From Haemonchus contortus (Eukaryota; Nematoda; Chromadorea; Rhabditida; Trichostrongylidae): a DNA stretch of 64,000 nucleotides. Positions within the stretch are counted from its first letter, which is position 1; the number at the start of each line of letters is the position of its first letter. A model generated the notes under the pieces. It was not told where the DNA came from. It worked only from the letters and a program-made list of their open reading frames with translations, and did no database searches. The stretch lies in contig LS997566.1 of the NCBI GenBank assembly GCA_000469685.2, positions 38,418,420 to 38,482,419 of the forward strand, in the 5' to 3' direction. The translations under genes and the position numbers were made by a program. Below are positions 1 through 12,100 of the stretch, in pieces.

Positions 1-2470
1 ACGACTCCCAGTCAAGCATTCCCATACTCAACGCTATCAGATGTCCATACCTATCTCGACTTCATTCCCAAATACTATACCCGGATGATAGAGCGACAAT
101 GAATCGTTGACAGTGACATTCCATTGGAGCGACGGTATCGGCTATGTCCTGTCAAATGCGGCTGGTGCAAGTTTAGTCGTAGAAGAACGATCGAGGTGAT
201 TAGTTATGAATAGCTATGGATCATCTCCACTAGCGGAACCAATAAGCCATGCCTTATCCACCAGTTTCGATAGGTTGATCACCCAGCTTCTAAGCTAAAG
301 AATCAGTCAACCATCTTTTCAATTCAGCTCTTTCTTAGACGAACATCTCAAGTACATCCTTAAATCAAAAATCAATTTCAAAAAAGGCCTGAAGCAGGGA
401 CCTGAACTCAGACTTCCAATAGGTTCTACTTATTTATTGCACCATTGGACAAGGGTAGTGTGGGAACGGTTTAAGCAGTGTAGTCCGTTTTCTGAGGCAC
501 AAGACGAAGGATAGTGTCGATTACTCCCTTTTAGACAAGTCCCGGATGCAACTTTCACTTGGAGTCGCAGCTCCTGTTGAAAACCTATTTGTTCTACACA
601 GCGACTTGTTTGAAGCGACCAGTGTATGCTTAAGTCTTTTATCCTCCCAGGCATGTCAGTGTCGTGCCTCAGTATGTGATAATGAATGGCTTATTAGGCC
701 TGGCAGGCGTGTTCCACTACTGGATTACCAAATGATATGCGTACAGTAGTGTCCTTCAGCACTACCCCATTTCGGCCACATATCCTCTGAAGAATACCCA
801 TTCAATTACTATTGCACCTTGGACGGTGATAAAAACTAGACCTAGCAAAAAGAAAAAAAAACGAGGCGTAAGTTAAGGTAGGAATGTTTAAAATCTGAAC
901 TCTTCACTCAAGGGAAATTACCGCGAAAGATCTTGACAGTTCTGCAGTGGAATTGTTTGTTCGGAGAATTCGAAAAAAATTGAAAAAAAAGAGAAGAAGA
1001 TGAAGGCATGCATGAAGATATAAAAAGAGAATCGATAAAGCAGTTGCTCTGTCAAGGCTAATGGCTACTCGAAATCAATTCTCATTCCATCTTTGAAGTA
1101 AATTAGATTGAGAAATTAGAGTTGAAAATGAAGCCCATCACCGTAGGATTCAAACGGTTGAGGAGAGAAGAGGTTGGGATAGTTGGGTAAGCGGAGAGAA
1201 GTAAAAAGCGATAACCACTATCAACACATCCCACTCTCAGTCACCCCACAATCGACCGATTCAGGACCTGAAGACCATTCTGAGTAACCATTTCTGGCTT
1301 TCCCAACATCCATTCAATCCAAATTCTAACTTTCTTATTACTAAAAATTTACTCATACCTATTACTCCCTAGCTCAGAATTCAAGAAGTTTCCCAAGCAT
1401 TCATGCACTCCTCAGTCGAAACAGTTATGGGCTGAGTCACCGACAGCCTTTGTAAACGTTTATTTAATGTTGAGCAGCTCTACTCCTGGATGTCTTCAGA
1501 AAGACTTGTGGTTACGTCCCAAGTTCGGGCTCTTTCAGATCTTGGAATCGATGGACCTCTCAGTTGATACTGGAAGAGCCAGAGCGAAGAAAAACGGAAC
1601 AAATGAAGATGAACGGTGGATATGAGGAATGTCAGACAAAAAAGAATGCTGTAACATTCCAGGTATTCCAGCGCTCTTACAAAATCACAAAAAGGATCGA
1701 AAGAATCGATAAATCCTCCTGATCGAATCAATGAGGTAGAAAGAGGCGAAGAGGTTCAGCAATAGGCGGCAGGTTGCACTGCCTCACTTCGAGGTCACTG
1801 CAAAAAAACAGCCGGCGTAATGGGCGGCACAGCACAAACCGGACCGGCTATGCTGTATTTGACAAAGCCTCACCAGAGTACATAACCAAAGAACACATCG
1901 TTATTCCAATACATAGAAACTGAGGTACACTACAGTATGCTTTTCAAAAAACGGGTAACCGATCAATTGCAATTGCAAAAAAGTGTCGTGAGAGAAACGG
2001 GCTCTCATCGGGTCGGCAGGGTTTCCCGCCGCTACCATTCCGAGACTACCCTCTACGCCAAGAAGCCACATTTGATCGAGATGACATTGAGGGAAATTCA
2101 ATCGCATATACTCACTGAACAAACAGCGGCGTTCTCCTGTACGAATGACCTCATCGGGTCCTCTTTACCAGGAATGGGACTTCGTTGGAGGAACAGTAAG
2201 TAGGTGATTGACTGGCAGAGTAGGAGCTATCTCGTATACTTGAAAATAAATTTCACTCAATTTTGGTGGACTTGAGGCATCGCTGCAGCCCTCTGCCCAA
2301 CAGTCGGCAGAACCTTTTGCTCTGAAAACTTGGAAGGTCTTGCTTAAACAAGGAGAGTGAACGGAAATGAATCATGTGCTCGTGAGGACTTCATCTCTCA
2401 AGGCCATAACGAACACCATGGTTCGGCCTAGAGAAACAGCTCCGGAACGCAGGCTTTGGAAGTCTTCAAA
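1..2470. other. gene-poor stretch, no gene recognised
   Basis: I see no coding region with recognisable protein similarity or a convincing chain of splice sites here. Open frames are all under 90 codons and look like chance. A segment near 605-725 shares wording with the SINE family described below (a block like cttttatcctcccag followed by an ACC-rich stretch) and may be a badly eroded minus-strand copy. Confidence 0.5.
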
Positions 2471-2479
2471 CAATAGTGG

Positions 2480-3550
2480 AGTTTTTAAGATCCTCAAGGA
2501 TAGGTTTACCAAATTGGAGCAACGCTGAAGAGGAGTGTGCAAGAAAAACGCTGGAGAAAATTCAAGGTGAATTCAATGCATACAATGAGGCATGGTTCTA
2601 GAACGATGGAGTTCAACGAAATGTGAAGCAAAGAAAGCGCTGGCAAACATCGGTGTTAGACGGTCGAGAAAAGAACAGTGATTCTCAGAAGTCGAATGTT
2701 CTCATGCGCATAAGGGAAGATTACTACCATGGGCTTCTGAGCAGAGAGTTCTATTGTGAAAACAGCTTCCGAAAAAAGTCAATGACTGGTGCCAACGTAA
2801 TCTGGATAGAAGATAAGTCCGTTCGAAAAATGGGGGCTTAGATTATGAAAGCGACTCGCTCGTTTGGGCTACCAATCGGGGCATGGAAGGCGCTCGGGAG
2901 CTCAGGATTAAAAGGATCATTCTATTTCTGAACGCTGTGACTACTGAGGAAAGAATTCCAGGTGCCTAGAGAAGTTACTATCTTCAAGCAGAGAGGTGCG
3001 CGGACTGTTCCAGCTAACGGCAATAACCAGGTTGCTTGCGCATACCACGAAATTGCACGAATGCTTACCTTGAATCAAGATTGAGGAAACTGGTTCCGAT
3101 CTCACGGGAGCAGTACGGCATGCTCAGAGGCCTTCAGAGGGTGCTATCTTCATAGCGAAACAAGTCACGAGAAGCATTGAGAAAGTCGTAGACCCTGCTA
3201 CCCAAACTGGGTCGATCTAGAGAAAGCATTCAATCGTCTACCGCCACCAGTACTCTGAGACTCTGAGAAGCGCTCCTGGAACGTTCCAGAATAACTGATC
3301 CCTCCCAGAGGGATCAGGTATTTTGGAACGTTCCAGGAGCGCTATCACAATACTGGTGTTCCAGCATCTTCCTACTATCTGAATCAAGCAAAAATTTCAA
3401 GGGCAGTGACTACGATAGGGTAAACATGTTCTGGAAGGTCACAGGACCTTTCAAAGGATCTAGATGAGTTCGAAGATTTGTGGAAGCTACCATGTGGGGT
3501 CTCGAAGAAGGGCTGGGAGAAAGTTTTCATGAAAGACTTCTCGGAAACAA
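2480..3550 (+). mobile_element. RTE-type LINE remnant (linker and reverse transcriptase fragment)
   Basis: A decayed non-LTR retrotransposon of the RTE clade in plus orientation. Around 2600-2830 the reading resembles the RTE linker between endonuclease and reverse transcriptase (a W..DGVQRNVKQRKRW-like start, then a basic helical stretch). At 3040-3240, with several frame changes, conserved RT blocks follow in order: RLLAHTTKLHE, LRKLVPISREQYGMLRG, AIFIAKQVTR and VDLEKAFNRLP. The Asp in VDLEKAF is the motif-A catalytic position. Stops and frameshifts make it inactive. No 5' end, poly-A tail or target duplication is visible. The clade assignment rests on these motifs and matches the two minus-strand remnants at 15.7-18.7 and 23.6-25.2 kb. 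An Ancylostoma RTE called dingo is known and is a likely relative (inference). Confidence 0.75.
3269..3343. repeat. 75-bp near-perfect palindrome inside the RTE remnant
   Basis: Arms 3269-3304 and 3308-3343 are inverted copies with about two mismatches over 36 bases and a 3-base centre. The left arm continues the RTE reading, so the right arm is an inverted duplicate of local RTE sequence rather than an inserted element. Confidence 0.85.
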
Positions 3551-6030
3551 AGTTGTCCGAGTTCCTTTTCTTTCTAGCAGTGACTAACAGTTAATACTGC
3601 AGTTGAAAAAGAAAAATCGGCTACTGAAGGACTCCGAGTATTCTGCGAGGGCTTCCATGCCAGACATCGAGTATGGCAGAAGGACGGACGAGAGTACGGC
3701 GGAAAGACGCCAGTGATAAAGACCAAATAGGGCAATAACTGAATAACGAATAACGGGTCCAATGGCCACTTCTCACTGAGAAAAATCGTATTAGTGCCTA
3801 TAAAAACGCAGAATTAATCGGCCGCGATAACTGCAGCAAATGGACTGCCATAATACGGCCGTCGAGATGTTTACCTTTGCTGTTATCTGTGATGGGACGA
3901 AAGTACACTACATCTGAGGAAGAATTACGAAGAAGAAAACCTTCTCAACTACTCATTCTAGAAACGGATATAGACTCCCGAATAACGTGGGAATGAAAAC
4001 TATAATCGGTTCAAAAGATCAAATCAGCTATGGAAAAATCATGTTCACTCTGTTCACTGTGTTCAGCCTAAAGGTTCCTACCATTGGTATCTCCTGAACT
4101 ATAGCGAAACTAGGCTGTGATTACCAAAAAAGAAAAAAAAAAAAGCGGAATTGCAGCTGCAGGAAGCCCTGTGCAATCCAACATGCCTTGTTCCATTGGC
4201 CAGGGGCCAGCTAAGAGACAAGATCTAAAGAAAGACATTAGTTTTATAACAATTTCGATTTCCAGAAAGTGAACCAAGCATTCACGGAAGACGTGTGCCG
4301 TAGCCCTTCTCGAACTCAAGCTCTATTGATGAAAGAGGCATTCCGCAAAGACAAGTGCCTATCCAGGGAGGAAAACGGTGAACTTATTGAAGTTCGAGGT
4401 AATCTACTGTAATTCATAGTCTAACACATTATAGTGGAAGAAAATATTTATTAAAATTGAAATCGAACGGTGCCCAGGATCTGCGCTCTCCGTTACCTCT
4501 TCCACTCACAGAAAAACCCTTTAGGATACAACAAGTACTGACTACTGATGGCTTGGTGCCAACGGCGGTGTTTTTCACGAGAAAATGCGGACCCCAAGAA
4601 AAAAAGTGGAAAAACTATGTAATTTAGCGTTCCCAAATTGCTCCATCTGCTCCCAGGCTCCATACCTTGTCTTGCCGTAGTGTTATAATGAGCCCAGGAA
4701 AAGGAGGGAGTCGCCTACTCAGAAATGGGGCATCAGGAGTCTGGGCCTTTACACTGGGAAAAAACTTCGGCTGAGGATACAGAGCAGGATTGGAGTCTTC
4801 AGAGCTATTGTGCTTGCACTGCTTCCTCAATTCACATTGCCTATGGGCCACTGCACTACTCGCCTATCTATGTATTTCGCATCGACCCTACACCAAAGAA
4901 AAAGTTAAAGTCTCGAAATTATGGGTTAGGAAGAGCCGTGGCGGTGTCCGAATATCGCTGTGAACGACGATCTCTGATGTTTCTGTTAAAGTCGCCAAGG
5001 TGTCCGTGTTTCTAGCAGTGACTACGACGGCGCCTCCTGACTATTCTGCTGAAGTACGAGCTCTAATCAAGGGTGTGGAAGTATAGACGTAGTTCCAAAC
5101 CAGATAAGACGAGAATAGCAATTGCATAACAAACACCTCTATACACAAATATATTTGGGTGTGGGTACGTGTTGTGGTGTTATCATTGTGGAAACAGAAG
5201 ATTAGTGTTGATACGATATCAATGGAATTCAGTACGTTTTTTGTGGAGATAAAAATGAAGGCAAAGATGGGTATGAGTTTGAAGGGATACCAATAACAAG
5301 TTTTTCCGTCTCTGATGACCAGGGGGAGGGGGGGGGGGGAGGGGGTGAGCGGGACGGGAAGAGGAGAAAGGGAAAAAGGAAACTGTGGGAGCTAGTCTCT
5401 GGATACATGTCTTCACGTGTTAATTTCACGTTAAATTCGGAGTGGCTAAGTTTCTTCTCTTCAAATTAGCAGTACTTTCACAGCTCCTAACTAGTCTCGA
5501 CAAGTTCTCGTCCCATGGCAACGGTTTACTGTAAAGGAGACAGGTCCATAAGGAGGAATTGAAATCCGGGTAATCTTGCGATATACTAATGCAAGCTGTA
5601 GGCCCTGGTTCGAACTGACCACGACGTAGGGCACTCCCGAATTTGCCTCATCCATCCACTACTTGTCCCTCAAAACCTTTCCACTGGTTCTTATGCACGA
5701 CAGAAACTTCCTGGTCCTCTAGCGACTCGAACTACTGTATCATAAATTCCTTGGACGGCTGCTTTCATATCTTCCTTACAGTCCCGGAAACGGTTTTGGA
5801 GCACACTTTTTTGGATCTTCTAGAGCACTTTTTATCGTACAGAAATCACGCTATTCATGTCGTCATATGAGTTCCCCTGCTATCACGCCTACATTTTCTA
5901 AAAGGACTGTCCGATTTACTGTAAAGACCTTTTCTGAAAGGCATAGCACTCTCCCCAAACTGATTCTGGGAGTTACTTAATCACTTGGTGACAAATACTG
6001 AGGTGTCATTCTGCTAAGATGGAAAGATCG
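3551..6030. other. no gene recognised; G-rich simple sequence
   Basis: No supported gene. A purine-rich block at 5321-5345 includes a run of about 12 G. Short open frames on both strands lack similarity or splice support. Confidence 0.5.
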
Positions 6031-6032
6031 TT

Positions 6033-6248
6033 TTGATGCCGGAACAAAAATTCCGCTACTGGGAAAGCCCCTACATTCACCGAGGATTTAATGCCGTAGA
6101 TTATCAAATGGTAAAAGAGAATCGCATAGATAGGAAACGATATTTGAGAAGAAAATATATGCAATCTCCTCGAAACCCACCACTTTTAGACCGTAGTACT
6201 CGCGATATATATAGACGAGGTTTGGTAGCAAAGTCAGCGACATGCTGA
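6033..6248 (+). CDS. candidate small basic ORF, 71 aa, unknown
   Basis: An ATG-started reading of 71 codons ending in TGA. The product would be basic and hydrophilic with many Arg, Lys and Tyr residues (for example RKRYLRRKYMQSPRNPP) and no signal peptide or membrane segment. I recognise no family. No convincing splice acceptor, trans-splice site or poly-A signal was tied to it, and a frame of this length can occur by chance. It is listed because its composition looks more protein-like than the other short frames in this gene-poor region. Confidence 0.2.
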   Translation: MMPEQKFRYWESPYIHRGFNAVDYQMVKENRIDRKRYLRRKYMQSPRNPPLLDRSTRDIYRRGLVAKSATC

Positions 6249-6249
6249 T

Positions 6250-7690
6250 TCAATTTCCGCCTGTCCGTTTTAGCCGTTGAATGAGTCGGTAGGCTTGAAA
6301 ATGAAACATACTCAGAACACTTTTAGAACCTAGCATGATTATCAACATCTTGATAATGACGCTGCTACATTCGTAAGGTATTACTGATACCTTAAAATTG
6401 TCTCAAATCGAGAGGGAAACACTTGCTACCACCTAATCGATATCTATTGATAGCACGCTTACTCGTCATTCTTGCTTCGCACACTTACGCTACAACAACC
6501 ACCCCAACTCAATCCCTCTTCCATACTGATGTAGAACTCCAATCTCAACCGTAGCTGGAACTAGTCTAATTGAAAAAGGATTCTGCAAAATAATGGAGAG
6601 AGGAGCAAAGAAAGAAAGAGGAGGAGAGGTCACTAGTAATCATTTATGTTCAATTATAGTCTTCGGAGGTATTACGGTAACCCAGGCTGCGGATCCTAAC
6701 GGGAAAGTGTGCCCATGATGCAACATTCGGCGCCACTTGGTTCATCCTTCCTCAACTGCCCCAATCTAGCGTTAACATCAGTTGGCCGAGAAGAGTTTCA
6801 CTGGTCATTAGATGCTGATTTTAGCTAATTTTATACAAATACTCTCGAAAAACCTGATTACTGCGAAATCAGGGGTAGTGTGTTGAAGAGAGGAATTCTC
6901 TGTGACGAGACGACTGGTGACAAATCTCACGCTGTGAACGAAGCTGATGGGAGATAAGGCCGCCCATTCTGAAACCTCCCTTGCACGAACAGGAAAGCAC
7001 CAAAATACAAGAAGGTCTTTCCACCACCACTTTGAGGGATGTCCTCATTTATAGGTCAACTACTTCTGCATTTTCATATCGTTGATTTAAAAATAATTTA
7101 TGTTCGATAGAAGACCGTCGCAGTGTTATTTGAAATGCAGAGCCTTCTAGTCGTACTGAAGGGGAAACTTTTGGGAAGTTTCTTCGAGAGTGAGTCCTGT
7201 GGGGAACTGAATGCACGTACCTAGTGAGGCCAGTGAGCTTTCTTGTGATCTTTTTCAAGGTTTAAAAAGGTTTAAAAGAGCAAGAAATTCTCTTTTATTG
7301 CCGCCATGGTCGAATTTAAAACCGAACACAGCGAAATAAAAGGTGGGAACAAATAGAGAGCGCAAACACAACCATAGCCAACATTGCGACGACACGAGAG
7401 TAAAGTTCAAACTTAAAAAACCTAACTCTAATCTTACAAATTATCCTTATTATACTTCTTAACATTGTCGTGCGAAAGCTGAGAAAGTGTAGTGTGAACA
7501 AGCGATTTATGCACATATCCATCGATTTATCATCTTTCCTAAAAAGACGAAAACTCCTGTGATGATTCTCTTTAACGGGGTAACCCTTGACATTGTACAT
7601 AAGTAATCTAAGAACTTTCGTCCTACATTGAATGAGCTTTCATAACTCTTTTACAGAGTGGTGACCACTATGATCTGGTCTTATTCTCCA
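6250..7690. other. no gene recognised
   Basis: AT-rich sequence without a supported gene, repeat or RNA. Confidence 0.5.
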
Positions 7691-7691
7691 T

Positions 7692-7957
7692 GCTAATGTT
7701 GGGGTGTGATGGTGCTGTGCCAAGTAGCGCCCTGTCACATTCATGTTGCAAAAATTAAATCTCAGATTGATACCTGCCCAGGCCGACGAAGCCATCCACT
7801 CCTTCGGGATTGGTTAGGCTGTACCGAATTTGTCCGGGAGGAGGAAAAATTTCGCACAACATCGGCTAGTCAAGGGAACTCATTGAATAGGCCACTCACG
7901 AATTCTACACGTCACTACGATTCTGAATGGAAGTTGAATGCAGGCGCATCCTAGGAA
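7692..7957 (+). mobile_element. tRNA-derived SINE copy (S1, eroded)
   Basis: Shares the family layout: a tRNA-like head with GGTGCTGTGCCAAGTAGCGC, a middle section (GACGAAGCCATCC...), and a 3' segment with ACTACGATTCTGAATGGAA. The head has lost a good B box. The same 3' segment occurs in the copies at 21.1, 29.7, 37.8 and 40.3 kb. Confidence 0.65.
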
Positions 7958-8301
7958 AGAGATAATGTTGAGAGGCTTTACACCTCAGCCCTTTAGTACC
8001 AACTTACTTGGGAATCGTACATTTTCTAACAAACACAACTGCCATTAAATAAAAAGAGGATTTATAATCTGAAGAAATAATTATATCTCAACTTAAACTT
8101 CGAATCAGTTATTACCTCGCTAGTTTAGGGGAAATACTAGGGTTCTGATGAAGAAAAGAACTCGAACTGAACCACGTGCCGCATGCGTCAAACAATCAGG
8201 CAAAAGTCAAGACAGCAAGTACCAAGTGATCAAAAACTATTTACTTTTAGTGCCATTTCAATGCCATATTGATTATCGATAAAGATTTGATTACAGATAA
8301 A

Positions 8302-8464
8302 GCATCATACTGTTTTGTGATTTGTGTTTATCACGAAAATAATCGGAAACAAAACACTTCACTCTATTCGACCCCGAGTTTTGCATCATACTGTTTTGTG
8401 ACTTGTGTTTATCACTAAAATAATCGGAAACAAAAACACTTCACTCTATTCGACCCCGAGTTTT
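8302..8464. repeat. 81-bp tandem duplication (2 copies)
   Basis: Copies 8302-8382 and 8383-8464 start with gcatcatactgttttgtga and end with the same cgaccccgagttt block. They differ by a handful of bases. The array abuts the Tc1-type element that begins 45 bp downstream. Confidence 0.9.
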
Positions 8465-8509
8465 AACGGCGTTATCACAATTTCTAGCTCCATACCGCTA
8501 AAGACAATA

Positions 8510-8808
8510 CGGTAGCGCTCACAAGTATTCGGCCAAACGCTTTCACGCTTTTCGTTCATAACTTTTTTATTAGTGGAGCGAATCGTGCGAAATTTTGATA
8601 TGTTTAACTGAGGCATATTCCACACCATCCAACCCTGTTTGACGGCAATCAGCAATATCCACACGAATGAGAGCAGGGTGTTTTTTTGCGGTAGAACAAT
8701 CATGCTACACATATTGAAATTTCGCTTGTTTAGACTCAGAAGGAAAGAAGTTACGACTGAAAGTTACAATTGAATTAGCATTTCGCCGAATACTTTTGAG
8801 CGCTACTG
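8510..8808. mobile_element. Tc1-type non-autonomous element (about 299 bp)
   Basis: Terminal inverted repeats CGGTAGCGCTCACAAGTATT and, read inward from the right end, CAGTAGCGCTCAAAAGTATT, flanked by TA on both sides. There is no transposase. It belongs to the same family as the 509-bp element nested in the mariner at 46562-47070, sharing both ends and subterminal sequence. Confidence 0.85.
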
Positions 8809-8949
8809 TAACTTGCAGTGAGAGCCATCTAACATTTCACTCAGCTTGGAGAACCTTGAAAGAAATGACTATCCTGAGCTATTCAAAGAGTTCGACCCGA
8901 CTAGTGCATAGAACAGAAAAAGATAAAATGCTCAAGCCTTAATCAGCCC

Positions 8950-9180
8950 CATCTTGGAGTGCGTCTCCCATTCGACTACCTTCCAGAATCGTAGGGTCCT
9001 TCTTAGCGTTAACGTGGCCTATGCAATAATTTGTGTTGGTCACCTGATGCACAAGTCACGGCTTTTATCCTCCCAGACGAGCGTGTCACTAATGAAGTGG
9101 CCCCAGCGGGATGGAAGGCCAGGTTATTTTGGGCGAGAATCGATCCGAGCCACGATCCCGGGACCATACATGAGTAGTAG
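8950..9180 (-). mobile_element. tRNA-derived SINE copy (S2)
   Basis: Minus-strand copy. The 3' segment (cattcgactaccttccagaatcgtag on the plus strand) comes first, then the conserved cttttatcctcccagacgag block, then a degraded tRNA-like head ending near 9180. No clear target duplication was seen. Confidence 0.7.
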
Positions 9181-12100
9181 GGAACCACAATTCATTGAGC
9201 ACCTCTTCCTCCTGATTAAAGGATATGTATAATAAAATACAACCTAAAAAGGGGCATTATGGTCTCAGAGTCAGTTCAAAAGCTTCATCAAGGTTCCTCC
9301 TCCATGAATAGTGAAATTCGCAGCGATGAGAGTAAACGAACAAACACATTCGGATATGGGTAGACCCAAATGATGACAGTGAAAATGTCCTTGTCAGGAG
9401 TAATTGGTTAGAACCATACTGTGTGACATGTGGTTCAGAGTGTGGGGGATGAGTGGGTAAAAAAGTTTCACTCACCCATCACCCACACCCTGTAAATGTT
9501 CCTTAAACGGGCATATCCTTCCAATCGTCGTCGGAATGTAGCTTCATAGAAAAAGCATCACTCTTAGACCATTTGATACTTATAGATAAATTGGTCTGAC
9601 GACAAATTACATCATGGAACAGAGTTTCCTCATCGATCAGCACTCCGTGACTCACCCTTCAGCACTCCCTAACAAAATAGTAGAATTCCGAGACAACAAT
9701 GATCGAGAAGGGCAGCATGGTACGTGGAAAAAGACACAGTGAAAGGAATGTATAGGAAATACTGTTTCCAATTTCGATTTATTCGCTTTTTCCGATTCGT
9801 CATTACGTTCACATGTTCAGCCCACTCATTGGCTTGGAGAGCCGTTCAATATTTATTGCCACCCAGATGAATCAACTATAAAGGCTGAGAAACATTGTTG
9901 ACTTTGGTGAAATTTGACTTTTGGACCATGCTTACGACAACGAGGCTGCCTATCTGTAGGATTGGATTTTGGAAGATGTACCAAAACAGCAGGTAGTAAC
10001 GGTAATAAGAAGACAAACTGTTACTCCTACCGAGACTTATTACAACTGCTATATCAGTGGTTCGCCGTATAGATGTATATGGAAAAATAGATGAAATAAT
10101 AGTCTGTGGAGGGCACTGGCAACAGAAGAGAACAACTTTCCACACGAGTAATATCTCAAAGTGACGGGTAACCATCGATTGATCAGTCAGTTACAAGTAA
10201 GTCATAGTGACAGTCGAGTTAGGTAAAAAGTTCGCACTCTTTCTGCACAACTGCGTCATCATGGAATACGCTCATGCAAAGGGTGAGTGAACGAACAAAT
10301 TCCCTCGCAAAGGCTGCCCAAACCACAGAATATCGGGGATGCAGGAAAACTTACTGGTTAGCCATGTTTTCAGGCTAATTTTGCATATATACCCCTTTAT
10401 CTTTCTGTATTTGCTTTTGTTATTAGTAATGAAGGTTATCGCACCTGACAACCGCTAATAAATAAACTTCAAATCATAAACAAACAAATAAGTAAACAAA
10501 CAAGTAGATGAATCCTTTGACCTACCAGTAAATAAGTAAACAAACAAACAATTAAATAAAAAATTCTGAGATAGACTCCGCGAGAATGAGATCAATGCAA
10601 ATGCAAGGCTGTGGGATTTCATTTTCCAAGCTCCTTTTTCTTCATTTCCCATTTTCAATTTCTTTATACTTGAAAAAAAAAGTTGAAAATAAGAGATTAA
10701 CTTTATATAATGTAGCATGGTTCCATGATGAAAGTATCAGATTTTATTTTATGTTAACGGAATTTCTCCCCAAGTCTCCCCTCATCGAACCAAATTCCTG
10801 GATTTACCATGATAATGAATCAAGACGACGCAGAGCGCATGAAAAGCTTGGCAGTGAACGGCGTTGAAATCATAAAACTGCACGAATGGCATATAAAAAT
10901 TGTGGAGAGGGTGGGAAAAATACAAAAAATGATTTATTGACTCGAGGAAACGGTAAAGAGTGAAAAAGTTTTTTCCTAAAGCAAAACCAACGTCGAAGAA
11001 CTAAAGACCACCGACCTCAGTCGATGGCAATGCCTCTGCCGGCGACCGGATGTGACAATTGTGCGATCGTGAAAAATCAATATCGCTTGGCAAAAACTTT
11101 TTAAGAAGCTTACAAGTGAAAGGTGGAGTTCTCTGGCCAATGCTCGATTCTCTAAGTTGATATATCACTACTCGGGGTGAAAGTGATACGTCAGGAAAGT
11201 GATATATATGGGTAACCGATAGGGCTGATAACAGTGTCAGTAGGTCAACTAGAAATCGAAGAAATCGAGATCGGCTCGAAAAAGCTGCAAGAGGTTCTTC
11301 CATACTGATTAGCCGATAGTGTAGGGAAAGAAAGTAGTAATAAAAATTAATTTTTATGAATAGCCGATAGTGTAGAAGAAGAAAATAGAAATAAAAAAAT
11401 ATTTTAACTGATTGTGCAGTTGTTCTTTCTAAAATCTCGTATCTCATGAAGGGATAGGTCTGAATTTTTATTGGACCAAGAGTAGTTTCTCTGATATTGA
11501 ATTAAAGGCTTTTGAAAAAATAAAAAATGGCTGACCATTGATAGAGTAGGAAATGCTTTTTGAATACAGATATAGTAATTAAGTCTTTAAAAATTAGCTC
11601 GCCAGCTTTTCCACGGTTCTATGAGTAAAGGCTCATTTTGGAATATTCATGAATTCCTGGACAATTGCTGTGGCCTCACATATGTCCTACTCTATGGAGT
11701 CGCTCCTCTAAGGTTCTCTCTTTAAACTCTCTCTCTCTGATTGTGAGTTTCTTCTCATTCATCTTACTAAGGGTCTGGGAAAAATTGCATAGATTGCTGC
11801 AGTACAGCACCAAGTTGTTTCGCATTTTATTACTTGTCTTTTATTATTTATTTTGTCGGAAGTGGTGGTTCAGCGGTGGTGGTCGTAGAGTTCGTTCTCA
11901 CACTCGGAGTTCGTCAAAAACAAACAGAGCTCAGTGCGGCCACTTCGCCCGTCTCCTGCTCAGAAATTGTCCACAAATACCTCTTCCAGAACGGTGGAGT
12001 TAGTACTTTTTCGAGCACGATATTAACTTCAAATAAGAGCTAGCCGAATCTTTAACTCCTTCAGCTCACTAATAACAGAATTGCAAGAGTGCGTAAAGAA

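Noticed and set aside
11001..11447. 148-codon open frame on the minus strand
   Set aside because: It is rich in Phe, Leu and Tyr from AT-rich sequence and spans a local duplication. No similarity.
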